Shown one piece after another: positions 45,839-57,715 of a DNA stretch of 64,000 nt (positions are counted from its first letter, which is position 1; every line of letters starts with the position of its first letter). The notes beneath the pieces are model-generated. The model did not search any database and had not been told where the DNA came from. It saw only the letters and a list, made by a program, of their open reading frames with translations. This stretch comes from Podospora bellae-mahoneyi (Eukaryota; Ascomycota; Sordariomycetes; Sordariales; Podosporaceae), in contig NC_085884.1 of NCBI RefSeq assembly GCF_035222275.1, positions 3,968,001-4,032,000 of the forward strand, given 5' to 3'. The translations under genes and the position numbers were made by a program.

Positions 45839-48800
45839 CCACGAGCTTAGTAATAGCTTCATACCTCGATACGTAAGTCTCTCGGCTTGTCGGGAAACTA
45901 GGCGTGAAAGGCTCGAACTACTGTCTTTGCTCCATCGCTATAAAAGTGATCGTATAGTTCCTAAGTCCAGTATTTCCTCTAAGGCCAACCTTCCTACTTA
46001 ACTAAATACTTAACTTCTTCGCCTATTGTGGTCGAATCTATTACCTTTTTTACTTAATAGTCTTTTGCTTCTACCGGCTTAGCTTCTCGCAGGACCTGGT
46101 CTAGATTAGGCAGTGCCTATCCGCTAACGTAATAAAGCTCGATAAAGGAAACGTAAAAGGTATTATAAATTCGCTAATATTTAGGGAAAGTTAGTCGGAT
46201 AGTAGTAGGCGAAATTACCTTTTAGATTTTAAACGGGTTTAATATTTTTTTATTTAACTTTTTAAAGGGTCGCCGAGTCTTAATATACTTAACGTTAAAC
46301 ATTATTAATTAACTTTATTTAAACGAAGGTATTTCTTTTCTCTTTAAATCTACCTACTACTTTATACGTTTATAAATATCTTTTAAAGAATCCTACGTTT
46401 CTTTATAAACTTAGGTTATTTAGTAGGCGTATAGCCGGCTCGAGAGGTTATAAACGGTAGTATTTAATAAAGGATTATTAAAAGTAGGGTAGTAACTATA
46501 GTTAATAAAGAAAAATAATATACCTATAGATACCTTATAAGCGTTATTATACGCGAATTTTATTATAAATAGTAATTTATTTTAATTAACTATTTTATAA
46601 TTAACGAAGGTACGGAAATACATTTCTAATTTTTAATTAACGATTTTTATTTAGCTATTTATTTATAAATAAAAAGCTATATTTATACGGCTATTAATAC
46701 CAATAAGCTTTAGGAAATCCTTTTATAAGTAAGTAGTAAAACGTAAATCGCGATCCGAAATAATATCTATTAATACGCCGTAAAGTTATTAATATTCGCG
46801 CGCGAAAATCTAAATTAAGTTATTAGTTTTCTTTACTTTTATATATAAAGGAATAAAATATATTATTTTAATAAATATATTTACTATAACCTAAATCGAG
46901 TTATATTTAAAAAATAATAGTAGGTCCGTAATAAAATCTATAAAAATTACTCTCCATAGCTTCCAGGGGATTTTTATCGGCTAAAGTAGTCCAAACGTAC
47001 TATAGCGGGGGTTCTTATTTTATTAATACTCTCTATATCCTTATACGTAATTACGAATATACTAATCTATACCTAGCCACTAGAAGTTACGTCGAATAAG
47101 GTCGATTATTCTATTTATATCTAGGTAACCGGCGATAACGGAGTTATATTTAGATTTAAGGATTTTCTTACGTAAAGCTAGGTCGTTAAGAATCCTTAGT
47201 AGGTTATTATAGTATAGGAGACCTTAATTTTAATATTTATTTTTAAATAATATTATAAAGCTCTAAATATATTTAGTATCTTAATAAGCGATTATTTTAA
47301 CTTTAATAAAGAATTTATTACTCTACGTTAGGGCGATTAATATATTAGTAAGCCGGGCGAAAGAAATTAAGAACGAAGGTCCTTCGTTTAGCGGTAAAAA
47401 GTAATAATTTTTTAAGACCGAAATAATCGGCTAATCCTTATTTCCCCCCTTCTTAGGCCGATATTAATTAAATTTTAAAAGTACGTCGGCCTTACCGTTT
47501 AATTATCTTAAACGATATATAATAATAAAATTATAAACCGTAAGCTTTTACGCTTACTTTATTTACTATCGATTTAATATTTTTACCGTTATAAAGTATA
47601 TTAGATTTTAATAATCGGAATATATTTCGATACGGTATTCCGCTCCTTTTAAATATCTTTATTATTTTATAAAGTAATTTATTATTATTAATAATTCCTT
47701 ATTATATACTTTATAATTTATTTCTAATTTAATAAATTTCTAAAAGTAAAATACTACGGGATAGAGTTTTCTATCGTCCGCCTTTTAAAATATAACTCCT
47801 CCTAGGGTAAAGTCTAAAGCGTTTATTTCGATAATTATTTATTTAGAAAGATCGAAGTAAGTAAGGATAGGTACGGTAATAAATATTTTTTTAAATTTAT
47901 AAAAAGCGTCCTCTATCGTAGGTATTTATTTTTATTATTTAGCCTTTAACTTTAAAAATCCCGTTAACGGTCTTACGATATTTAAGAATCTTTTAATAAA
48001 GTATCGATAAAAGTTAATAAAATTAATAAACAATTACGTTACTTTTAAGGAAATAAATATTAATTAATTAAAAATATAATTTACTTTTTCCTTTAATATA
48101 GAAATACCGGTTTCCGAAATAATATAGCCTAGGTATTTTACTTAACGTACTACCTATACGCTTTTTTTAATAAAAATAATTAAATTATTTTCCTTTAAGC
48201 GCTTAAATATCTCTTTAACGAGCCGATTATACTCCTTTATATTATCCGCGTAAATTAAAATATTATTTATATATACTAGGACTTTTATATCGATTAAGTT
48301 ACTTAATATACTATAAATTATTACTTAAAAAATAATTAAAATATTAATTAATTTAAAATATATAACCGTAAATTCGAATAAACCGTAGCGGTAGTAGAAG
48401 GCTATCTTCCACTCGTCTCCTTCTTTAATTCGAACGAAATTAAATCTATTTTTTAAATTAATTTTAGTAAAGTATTTAGCTTTAGTAAAACGATTTTATA
48501 GTTTAATAATAAATAATAAAGGATACCGATTAGGGATCGTAATAGCGTTAAAGGCTCTTTAATCGATTATAGGCCGGAAGTAATTTTTATATTTTCCTTT
48601 CTTTTCGATAAAAATATCTTTATCGATTATAAAAATAAAAGCGCTATAAGGGGATTTAAAAAGCTTAATTTTACTTTTTATTAATATTTTATTTAATTAA
48701 GCTTATAAGAATTTAAACTCTTTACTATTAAAAAAGTAAATAGGCCCTTACAGTAATATTTTACTTTTAACTAAATCGATAGTATAATTTTAGGATTTAT

Positions 48801-51800
48801 AATTAAATAACCTTTAAGAAATATTATAAGGAATAAATAATACGAGGTCCCGGAAACGTTCGGGGATTATATTTCGTTCGTCTATAATATTAAAGACGAT
48901 TCTACCGATTTTTCTTAGTACCGCTAAGCTAATATACCGTTTATAGTATATAATAAATATAAATATAATTTTCGAGGGATTTTAATCGTAGAAGCTAGCT
49001 AGCCTATATTCCTATAGTTATTAATATAATAAAATAATATTATATTTTAAATCGAGTTTATTAACCTCGAATTATAATTTAGTAAAGTAGTTTTCTATAT
49101 ATCTAAGTATTATAGTATTAAAGTAAAGGGCTATTCTATTAGTATTTTCTTTATTAATAAAAAACTAGAGGTAGAACTTAAGAGAATAATGGAAAGTTTT
49201 AATAAAAAGGTTATTAACTATATTTTCCGATAGAACTAAAACGGTATTTCCTAAATTAAGGAGGACGCGTACTAAATACTTACGGGGTCGTCCATTAACG
49301 CTCCTAATAATACTTATATTAACGATAAACCTAATTCTAACTTTCGGTCGTAGCCGTAATTATTCTCCGTTTTTATCGTCCGGGTAAGGACGTTTAATTC
49401 TTACAATAGTTACGTTAGTCGGCCGGATATATTTTATCGGCGTAAGTAAGTAACCTAATAAAAATCTTTCTTAATATTAAATAGGTTATTATCGTGTACC
49501 TCAAAAAGCTATAGTTCTTTATCCTTAACGTATATTTTTATAGTATCGACTCGTAGTTTTTTAGGAAATATTATTTTTCTTTTTTTATTTTCGATTTTCC
49601 TTTTAATTCCTACTATTTTAGGCAAGGCCGTAGGAAAATTATTATTAAAAATATCTTTCTTTATAAAATAAGTAAAAGTATAATAATTATTATATTTATA
49701 TCGCTAATAAGTAGAACCGTCCTTTTTATATTTATTAACGTTATTCTATAAGATCTTTACTAAAGTTTCTTTAACGGTTATTTATTTAATATTTTTTAAA
49801 TTAGGTTTAACGTTTAGTACTTTAAGGATTATTTTACTATTTTTTAAAAATAAATTTAATAATTATTAAGAGCGACTTTAGTATAAAGGGCCCGACTTCG
49901 AGCGCTCCGAGATTAAAATAAGCGTATTTTTTTCCGCCCGGTAAATACTAAAGATATTAGGGTTAGTAAGTATATTTTTATAGATATAGTTTACTTCCTT
50001 AATTACCCTAAGGAAATCTTCGTCCGACTCTAGGACCCCCCTTTATCGGGAGTATACTAGTTTAGTAATCTCGTTAAATAAAGTCTTAAAAATATAGGTT
50101 TAGAATATTATATTAGACTATTAGATTATTTCGTTAAAATCTATAAACTTAATTAGGTATTATAAAATATCCCTCTAGTACCTAAGTTCCTTTATTTTTT
50201 TAGTATTATAGTATTTTTCGGCGTTATTTTTAAACCGTTCTTTAATAGCGGTAGCGTAATTAATTTAAATATTAATAAAGTTTAATCGTTAAACTTAATT
50301 AACTTATTATTAATATTAAACCTATCCTTTATTAATAAGGAGGGATCTAACTTAATTAATTTTAATCTAATCTATAAGGAACCCGTTAAGGTATAAATCT
50401 ATATATACTTTAATTTTAAATTATTAGGCCTGGAATTTAAAAAGGTTCCTACCGTTATATACCGGAAATTTAATTATATATATTAAATTAACTTAGACCG
50501 GATTACGAAAGAAAAAATAAATAAGCCGAGTAAGGTCGTTTTATCCCGAGGAACTAAGAAAGTAATTATTTCTTTAGTATGGAGGGTTATACGGGAGGCC
50601 TTTTCCTCCGTTTTCTCTAAAAGAAGTAGGTAGTCCCTATCGCGGGCGATAGTCGCTATTATTATCGGGTAAGGAATCTTTAAAATCCGACGGTAAATTT
50701 ATATCCGTTACGTAATGTAGTTAGGAAGGAAGGTTTCTTTTACCGTTAAAGGTAATAAATATTATATTTATAGGCCCCGCTCGTAATATTTTAAACTATA
50801 TTTTAGCTTAACGTAAAGTATAATATACTATAGCTTCGTATAGTACTTTAGTAATAAGTTTTTCCTAAATCCGGCGGGTTAAAAATAATACTTTAGATAG
50901 TACGGCCGTAAGGGGGTATAATAATTATATTAATACTTTTTGCCCGAGGTTATATTAAATAAAATTAATATTAGCGTTAGGGTTCTACTTTATTTAAATA
51001 CGGAATTCGTTAAATATCTTTTCCGTAAGCTTCTTAACTTATTTTATAATATATCGTTTATAATTATCGAAGGTAGTAAGATCGATAAACTTTTTAATTA
51101 GGAATCTATTAATATATTCGTCGCGTTAATTTATTTAAGTCTCGACTTTTTTATTAAACTTTTTTTAAATAGTAAATTCTTTTTCGAGGGTAATTAGGAT
51201 AAAATAATATCGATTAGTAAATTCGTAAAGCTATTCGATAGCTTATTAACGCTAGTATTTATCCTAAGTAATAACTATAATAGTTTTTTAAATTTGGTTT
51301 ACAAAGGTAGCGCTAATATTTTTAATTTATTAGCGAAAGTATTTAATTTATTAATCGGAGACTTAAACTCCGAGCTTAATTATATTAGCGTAAATAATAT
51401 ATTATTCTTAAATATATTTATATTACTATTTAAAACGTTTTAACTTTTAATAGTTAATACGATTTTTATTTTACTATTAGGTAAGCTAGCGAACCCCTTC
51501 GTAGGCCTCGCTTATACGCTAATAGAGTTTTACTATTTAGAGTACCGGATTAAGGATAGCGCCTAGTAGAGGCTAAATATTAGAGGGATCGCTTATAATA
51601 ACCTTAAAGTCCTATAGGGAGTAGAGGGTAAGCTCTATATAGTCGTTAACCTAGATAGGTTTGGCCGAAGGGGAACGATAGTCCGGTATATTATAGGTAA
51701 AAATAGACGCGTTATCGAGATCTTCTTATAGGTTTCGGGCGATCGCGTATATGGGCGATACCGTGGCTAGTAATGTCGGGAGAGGAATATGGGCGGCGTA

Positions 51801-52049
51801 GCCGGGAATAAAGGGTCGCGGAGTAAGCGAGGTGTTAAAGGAGTATTCCCCCGTAGTGAAGTTTGAATCTTCGTCGTCGTTAACCTAAGGGTTATACGGT
51901 AGTGGAACGAATCCTTTAACGATATTTAAGGGTGGAGCTAATAATAATAATATAGTAGATATTAATAAAGGAGGAGAGCGGGGTAAGTGGCGATAGCGCT
52001 ATAGCGTTATAGTATAATAATTATCGTCTTCGATTGTTTAAAGATTATA

Positions 52050-52399
52050 TATAATAAGGGCTATAATATTAGGGCTTGGAACTTATAGTTCAATTCTAAC
52101 TAATAATCTTTAATGGCCTCGAAGAGCGTGATACTGAAAAGAAGAAGAGATACAGTCTTGGTGTTTCCAAACGCGTATTTATCCTCCCTCGCGTGGCCCG
52201 TGCCCTTGTTGGCCTCAGGCCATCGCCAAGTCCTTTAATATCCTACTGGGCCAGTAGGCTTCCTTTGATAACCGCCATGCCTCTGATTGTCTGCCTCACT
52301 TTGAACGAGAGGCTCACAACTTGCAGTTACCCCTCCTTACAGTGGTATCGACAGTGTTGTTGGCTGTGGTTGCAGGTGGTCGGCCTTTGCCGTGTGACA
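52050..52399 (-). repeat. 350-bp LTR, right copy (5' LTR of the minus-strand element)
   Basis: It begins tataataagggc, the RIP form of TGTGACAAGGGC, and ends GCCGTGTGACA. RIP changes are concentrated in its left part, next to the interior; the right part is almost clean. Confidence 0.9.
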
Positions 52400-52404
52400 T
52401 CTCA
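52400..52404. repeat. Target-site duplication TCTCA, right copy
   Basis: Identical to 45459-45463. Confidence 0.9.
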
Positions 52405-53370
52405 TATGAGACAGCAACTGAGCTTGTAGCCGGCACCGCCCAGGATCAAGCCAGAATTGATGCAAAACATAGCGAACAGCCTGAAGGCCAGGGAAAGAGT
52501 GGTGGGCAGAAAGTGCTACTCGACTCCAGGTTGGGATTTCTAGAATACGAGAGTAATTTATCTAATGGGGACGAGATTCTCCAGCTTTCCGGCCCCTTTT
52601 TTCCAGTCCGACAGCAAAGATATCTTGCGCTAACCCCCTAACGGAACTGCTCGAATGCCATCCCGGTTGATGTCCAAAGGTTGATGGATAATGCCTGGGA
52701 CATGGCCTCCAGTGCGCCCAACATCAGTCATGTCTGAACGGACCAAATCCCGAATCAAGAGTTTTCTGTTTCTATTCCGTCTACGAAACAAATTGAAGAC
52801 GTCTTAAGTTTCCACTGCCAAAGAGGATCAGTTTCGGCTGTGAAAGCTATCTTATCCTATGTAATAACTCCTAAAAAACCCCTCAAGTACCGCCAACTCT
52901 TCCATCCTTTGATTCACGCCATAAAGGCTGGCACCTTGAGGTACAATAAATGCGTCCGGGAGCTTCTGGCAGCAGGAGTCAACCCGAACCGCCGATCAAA
53001 GAAAAGCGGTTTGACACCACTTCAAATCGCATTCGACCGCCCAAATTTCAAGGGCTACGCAACCTCATCTAGTTACTTTTCACTAGCGAGCCCCGTAAAC
53101 TTGATCCTAACGGGACAGACCTTCGGGGTGAGGTCCCTCCGTTCAGATTTTTCCTGGGCGCAGATGAGGAACCACTGGAGGCGTATAAGCGGGGTGGTTT
53201 GATTATGCTTCTGAAAGCTGGCGCTGACCCCAACCGCCAATAACCCGGTACTGGTAATTCACTCCTTCATCTTGCCGTAAGAAGAAAGGATGCTGTCGTT
53301 ACGGCGATCCTCCTTTATGTTGGCGTTGATGTTAACGCCTTGAATCTTGAAGGCTTCCATTGCTGGGCCA
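52405..53370 (+). pseudogene. Ankyrin-repeat gene, right fragment, split by the Gypsy element
   Basis: The frame that continues from the left fragment reads YETATELVAGTAQDQARID and then ALTP-stop (TAA, near 52639; CAA before mutation), ISHV-stop (TGA, near 52735; CGA before mutation), and IEDVLSFHCQRGSVSAVKAI, ankyrin-like from FHPLIHAIKAG and VRELLAAGVNPNRR to SGLTPLQIAFDRP. After a frameshift near 53050 the next repeats are LIMLLKAGADPNRQ-stop, NSLLHLAVRRKDA and ILLYVGVDVNALNLEG. The LLxxGAdpN and TPLxxA motifs define ankyrin repeats. Stops are C-to-T type. The gene was interrupted by the retrotransposon and has since decayed, so it no longer gives a full protein. Confidence 0.65.
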
Positions 53371-53505
53371 CAAAACCATTGCGTACAACAAATGCAAAAC
53401 AGTCGGGGGGGGTATGGATGTCATGCTAGTTGCTCGAAGGAAACTGCCACTCATACTTCGCGATCTCTGCAGGCCCTCAGATCCTAGTCTAGCATGGTAC
53501 TGTAG
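53371..53505. other. Short spacer after the ankyrin remnant
   Basis: Continues weak frame debris (KPLRTTNAKQ) and a G-run (agtcggggggggt). It ends at the stop of the chitin-binding gene. Confidence 0.35.
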
Positions 53506-54491
53506 CTAACACCCCAGCAGTCCACACAAAAGCCCATCATCGTCCTCTTCAAAAATCTCCTCCTCCAGCTCAATTATCTCTTCCCCATTCCTTGTTCTCG
53601 TCCTTGTCCTCGTCCGGGTTATTCTCCTGCGCGTGGTTCTTGCGGTAGTAGTGATAATTCTCGTCACAGTCGCCGTGGTCTGCCTGATATCGGTCGCTGT
53701 TCTGGTAACAGTAGCAGTTGTCGTCCCAATCCTGGTGACCGGGCTCTCCACCGTCCTCGTTGTCGTCGCAGTCGTAGTTACAGTCCTTGTCACCGGCACG
53801 GTAACGGGGCTTCCAGTTGTAATAGTCCTTACCGTCCGTATTGCTGTGGCTGTGGCTGTTGTAGGAAGTAGTACCGAAACCGTCACTGTTCTAATCACAG
53901 TCACAGTTGCCATGGTGCTCGCGGCAATGGTGTTGGTCTGCAAGATGGTGCTGGTCTGGAGAACGGTGCTAGTGGAGAAGAGCAAGACGGTCCTCTCGAC
54001 AATCTCGGTTTTATTGACCGTCTGGGTCACGTTGGTGATGCTAGTGCGGAAGACGGTCTCCGTTTTTTGGCATGATGTTGCTGGTTGCTGGGTAACGGTG
54101 CGGAAGGTTGACGACGCCGGGATGTCGCAGAGACCGAAGGCGGGGTTGCAGCCAGGACCGCAGTGCTCTTCAGTATTACCACACCTGTAAATCCGAGTAT
54201 GTCAGTAGTCAGTGTATACTTGAAGGATGATTCATGATGGTTGCAAGTCAGGCATTGTTTTGTGCCAAGCCAGCCCCTGAATTGACCCGAGATTGGAAAG
54301 GGGGGAAAAGTGGATACCCACCATCCATGTGCTGAACAGCATTGTCCAAACGTTGAAGTAATACACGTGAACTCTCCACCACACTGGCCGTCGGCGCTGG
54401 CTTTGGATGGTGCTGGTGACTGTGGAAGGGATAAGACGGCGCTTGAGGCTATGAGTGTCACGAGAAGGATGTAACGGAGTAGGTAGCCCAT
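53506..54491 (-). CDS. Secreted chitin-binding (CBM18) protein with Thr/Arg-rich tail
   Basis: Exons 54491-54322 and 54184-53506 are joined by a 137-nt intron (donor gtgggt, acceptor ttacag), giving 282 residues. An N-terminal signal peptide is clear (MGYLLRYILLVTLIASSAVLS). One hevein-type domain follows: QCGGEFTCITSTFGQCCSAHGW, and after the splice CGNTEEHCGPGCNPAFGLC, with eight cysteines in the expected spacing (CGG.x..C..x..CCS..GxCGxxxxxCGxGC). The intron splits the domain at HGW-CGN. Then comes a long Thr/Val/Arg-rich repeat region (TVTRTVTTTATTTRTV, TRTRTRTRTRNGEE) suited to O-glycosylation, and an acidic tail (ELEEEIFEEDDDGLL) ending CGLLGC. It probably sits in or on the cell wall and binds chitin. 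A fungal wall protein or effector role is possible. The ATG at 54512 would lengthen the signal peptide by 7 residues. Confidence 0.8.
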
Positions 54492-55568
54492 TTTGGGCAA
54501 ACAAGGGTCCAATCACAGAAGGTGAAGATGAATAAAGACTGATATTGTGCAGATGAGTTCTATTGGGTTGTTCAGGAGTATCTGACGCGGCCATCACGAA
54601 TATATACCTTTCTACTCAAGTTAACCATCATCTTTCTCCAGTCGCAGTGTCTGTTGTGGAACTCGAGCGGGTAATTCCGACATGAGCTGAAGCGATGGTT
54701 CCCGAAAACTGGATATGGAGTTCTAGCCCGGCTCAAAGGTTCAACGGAGCGGCTGATAATCTATGATCTATGAATAGACGGCCGGGTCCATATTGTCCGG
54801 GCTCTATCCGCAGCTGTCCATATTGACCCCGAAGCCCAGAAACTCGGTACTTGGAATTTTCACATCATTTCTTAGATAATTAGATTCTATTATTTGAAGA
54901 GAGGTATCATGGATAGCTATGAATTACTACGCGTTGAGGCCTCTAAGCTATCATCACAGCGAAAGGCAGCTCCTAGTAGGCTAATTAGAATCATGGCTGT
55001 GCGCTAGTTGCAATGTTGGTGATTAGGTTGGTAAGAACCTATAACAACGTTCTCGCTCTCAAATTTTCTTGGAAATGACTGGAAACATTTCGATAGCGAC
55101 ATGATGCTGGGCTTCAACTGCAAGAGGCTTCACGGCGCAGTTTCTTGGCGGCGGGGACCAAGCATTCTAAAAGCCATCGAACACCCAAAACAATCAAGCA
55201 TTTCCCTGCTTCAAGTACCCCAAAGGTGTCTTTAACAAGGACACCACAGGAGAGACCCACATTCTTTAGACCTTATGTTGGGAATCGAAGACTACTCCCC
55301 AAACACAAAGAAAATACTGTTCCAGGAAGGGAAAAACTACATGGGCTCTACTGTCACGAGGCGAGCCCGTATGTATACCGTGGGCCATTTCGGATTGTGG
55401 AGCATGACAGAGATGTTCGAAGTCCTAGAATATCAGGACATCGGGACAGGTGCTGGGAGGTCTGAGATTTGTGATGGCCGAGGTATCAAAAGCAGGGCTG
55501 CTCAAAGTCACAGGTATCGCAATAAATAGCTAGATAGCTACGTAACTTTCTGAGATGCGTCAGTACAA
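54492..55568. other. Intergenic region, no gene supported
   Basis: A short plus-strand frame at 55275-55529 (MLGIEDYSPNTKKIL) has no domain and is not called. The left end holds the CBM18 gene promoter. Confidence 0.4.
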
Positions 55569-57715
55569 CTACCACGAATACGCGTCCACGTCAAGCTCAA
55601 AACTCGTGGACCCTTTCTTTCCAACCGCTACCACAGCTGCCCTGACATCATCACAGAGCCCGCCCGGTCCAGAGACCACGACGCCGATGTTGCAGTATCC
55701 AACGTCGGCTTCTTGCTCTAACAGCCGAGAAATGTCCAGTCTCCTTCCGACTCGAACATCTTTCTCGATCTCGCTCAACAGACCTTGAACTTCCTCAACC
55801 AGACACCTCGCCGATTCTTTGACACTCCAAAATAATTTGATGTTCGGATGGCTGGCAATCCACGGAAGCAGACTGGTGATGCCAATCCCACCTCCAATGA
55901 GAAGCAGCCTATCGCAATGGCGAATCTCCCTGGTAGAAGTATTGTGATACGGGCCATCCATGAGAGTCAAAAGCCCATCTGTGGCCTTCAGGTGCTTGGT
56001 AATCCCCATGGACTTCTTGATGAGCAGGGTGATCCCCGTTTCCAGAGGCGCAGACGCGGTATCCCTCAAGCCGTGGTGTTTCTCAACATCGTGAACGTTG
56101 ATGTGAACACCTGACTCTTTCGCTGTCGGACTGCTGCTGCCGCTTGACTGCTCTGGTCGTTGCCTTTCAACCCGGGACATCAGGCTTGTTGGAACGATTG
56201 AAAACGGGTGGTTCTCCCACGGCCGCCAGAGACTCAAAGTGGGAAAATAAGCGTAAACATGGAGCCCAGGCCCATCATTGGCAAAGGACGCTCGGGGTAT
56301 GTCAACCCGAATATACCCATTCCCCAAGTCAGTCACCTTGCTTCTGCGTACCCCGTTTTTCAACACCTTCCCTACCCTCGCTGCTCTGTCAAAGAACCAA
56401 ACTGCACAGGCGGCATAAATCCAGGTCTCATATCCGTAGGAATCCAGCCCAATCCACAGAACAACGTGATACCAAAGCCCAACAACGAGAATAACCGACA
56501 AGACAACGTGCGTCACTAAGAATAGCTCATATGACCATCTCCTCAGAGGCAGAACACTCGCAAAGAGAATAGCAACACAAAGAACAGCAGCCACAACGCC
56601 CCAAGCCCAATAGTCAGAGTCAACCACTGCTTGCTGTGGCAGGAAGATTGGCAGTGCCAGGAAACTGTGCACCAAAGCATGGAGGACAAACAGTCTTGCC
56701 ACCCAGCGATGAAGAAGCAGATACGTAGCGTGAGACCAGTTTGTCAACCAAAGCAACAAAACGTTGTTCCTTGACGCGAACAGGATGAGAAGGGGGAGGA
56801 GAGCATAAGATGCTATTCCTGTGCGGTAAAAGATGTACGCTTTGATCTCCATACTCTCGCCGGGGTAGTAGAGGTGTGGTTGCATGGACTGGTAGTTGAC
56901 TGACATGAGGACTATGTTGATGATGAAGAAGATGGCGATGTATGCTGCTTGGCCAATGGTTGGGGCATTGCCGAAGAGGAATGGCAAGGAGCGAACGGAA
57001 TAGGTGCCGATGCTGCTGGGTTGGGTCAAGTATGGGGTGATCTTGGACAAGAGGCCAGAGGTAAAGGGGAGGTGGTAGAGCCAGGTCAGGATGATGGGTA
57101 TGCCGAAGCCAGTGACGAGGATGATGACGCTTTGGCGTGTCAGCAAGTAGACCTGGTGTATAGTAGGTAGGGAAAGAAGACACACCCATATTCCGCGCCT
57201 GTCTCCTGCTCCTTCGTCACACCCAAAGCGGTATTCAACTGAGCTTGATACTCGATCTCCGGAACCAAGGCGGTAAAGTTGAGCACCGTCGTGGTATCCA
57301 CTGGCATTTTCCTCGGTGGCTCAGTGATTTGCTGCAAGGATTCCTCGTATGACCACTTAGGCGGTACCGGCGTACCCGTGTTGCCAAAATTTGTCATATC
57401 GCGTGTAGCATCAGTCTCCCAGAACGCTTGCAATTCCGACATGCGATGGGCTCTACACTTGACATGCAGACACCAGGCCAACGTGGTGAGCCAGGCTGTG
57501 TCATTGGCTTTGCACTCTGAGCTCGTGGTTGCCCGCCCGAGGAAGCCCTTTGGGATCTTTTCAGAGCATTCTAGGGGATAAGCTTGGAGTGCCCACTGGC
57601 ATGCGGAGGCGCAGTAGATTTTGAAAGGGTGAAGGCCGAAGCCGACTAGGTCGGAGAAGACAAGGTTGGCTTGGAGCAGGCATGCTGCTAGCCAGATGGC
57701 AGGGGAAGTTCGCAT
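55569..57715 (-). CDS. Ferric reductase (FRE-type transmembrane NADPH oxidoreductase)
   Basis: Exons 57715-57186 and 57129-55569 are joined by a 56-nt intron (donor gtgtgt, branch TGCTGAC, acceptor ccaaag), giving 696 residues. The splice makes AEYG-VIILVTGFG. The N-terminal secretory signal is MRTSPAIWLAACLLQANLVFS, followed by a lumenal/extracellular Cys-containing region. About seven hydrophobic helices follow, with His residues in the ferric-reductase-like core (WSHATYLLLHRWVARLFVLHALVHSFLALP, TH(V)VLSVILVVGLWYHVVL), the haem ligands. The FAD-binding motif is HPFSI in RPWENHPFSIVP. The NADPH-binding motif is LLLIGGGIGITSLLPWI. It is likely to reduce Fe(III) or Cu(II) chelates outside the cell for uptake, using cytosolic NADPH. 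An ATG 17 codons upstream (57766) would put charged residues before the signal and is less likely. No siderophore or iron permease gene is adjacent. Confidence 0.9.

Larger units (their letters stand above)
45464..52399 (-). mobile_element. Complete RIP-inactivated Ty3/Gypsy retrotransposon
   Basis: The element is 6936 bp with two 350-bp LTRs and a 5-bp TCTCA target duplication. The interior reads Gypsy pol on the minus strand. RT has EGDEWKIAFYYRYGLFEF (about 48.41 kb) and VYINNILIYAD (about 48.26 kb, for YLDDILIY). RNase H has LDFTLGGV and ELLIIINYF (47.56-47.86 kb). The integrase zinc region and core, FIDFITDLLLF (about 46.9-47.2 kb), lie further left, giving the order RT-RH-IN of Ty3/Gypsy. 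Protease and gag should lie at 49-51.9 kb but are too mutated to read. A polypurine tract (tatctcccccccttctcata on plus, near 45817) adjoins the left LTR, so the left LTR is the 3' LTR. Every frame has many stops; it is dead. Confidence 0.9.

Noticed and set aside
7320-52049. AT-rich blocks considered as mitochondrial DNA insertions or centromere
   Set aside because: Gypsy and pogo protein traces, LTRs and C-to-T decay explain them; no mitochondrial gene was read. A centromere would need longer continuous AT DNA than shown.
45735-52641. Frames inside both LTRs starting with MQLPLLTVVS and looking like signal peptides
   Set aside because: They begin at TTG, lie within the LTR and only continue into neighbouring DNA by chance.
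53633-54190. 185-codon plus-strand Val-rich frame
   Set aside because: Antisense of the Thr/Arg repeats of the CBM18 protein; the repeated codons open several frames.
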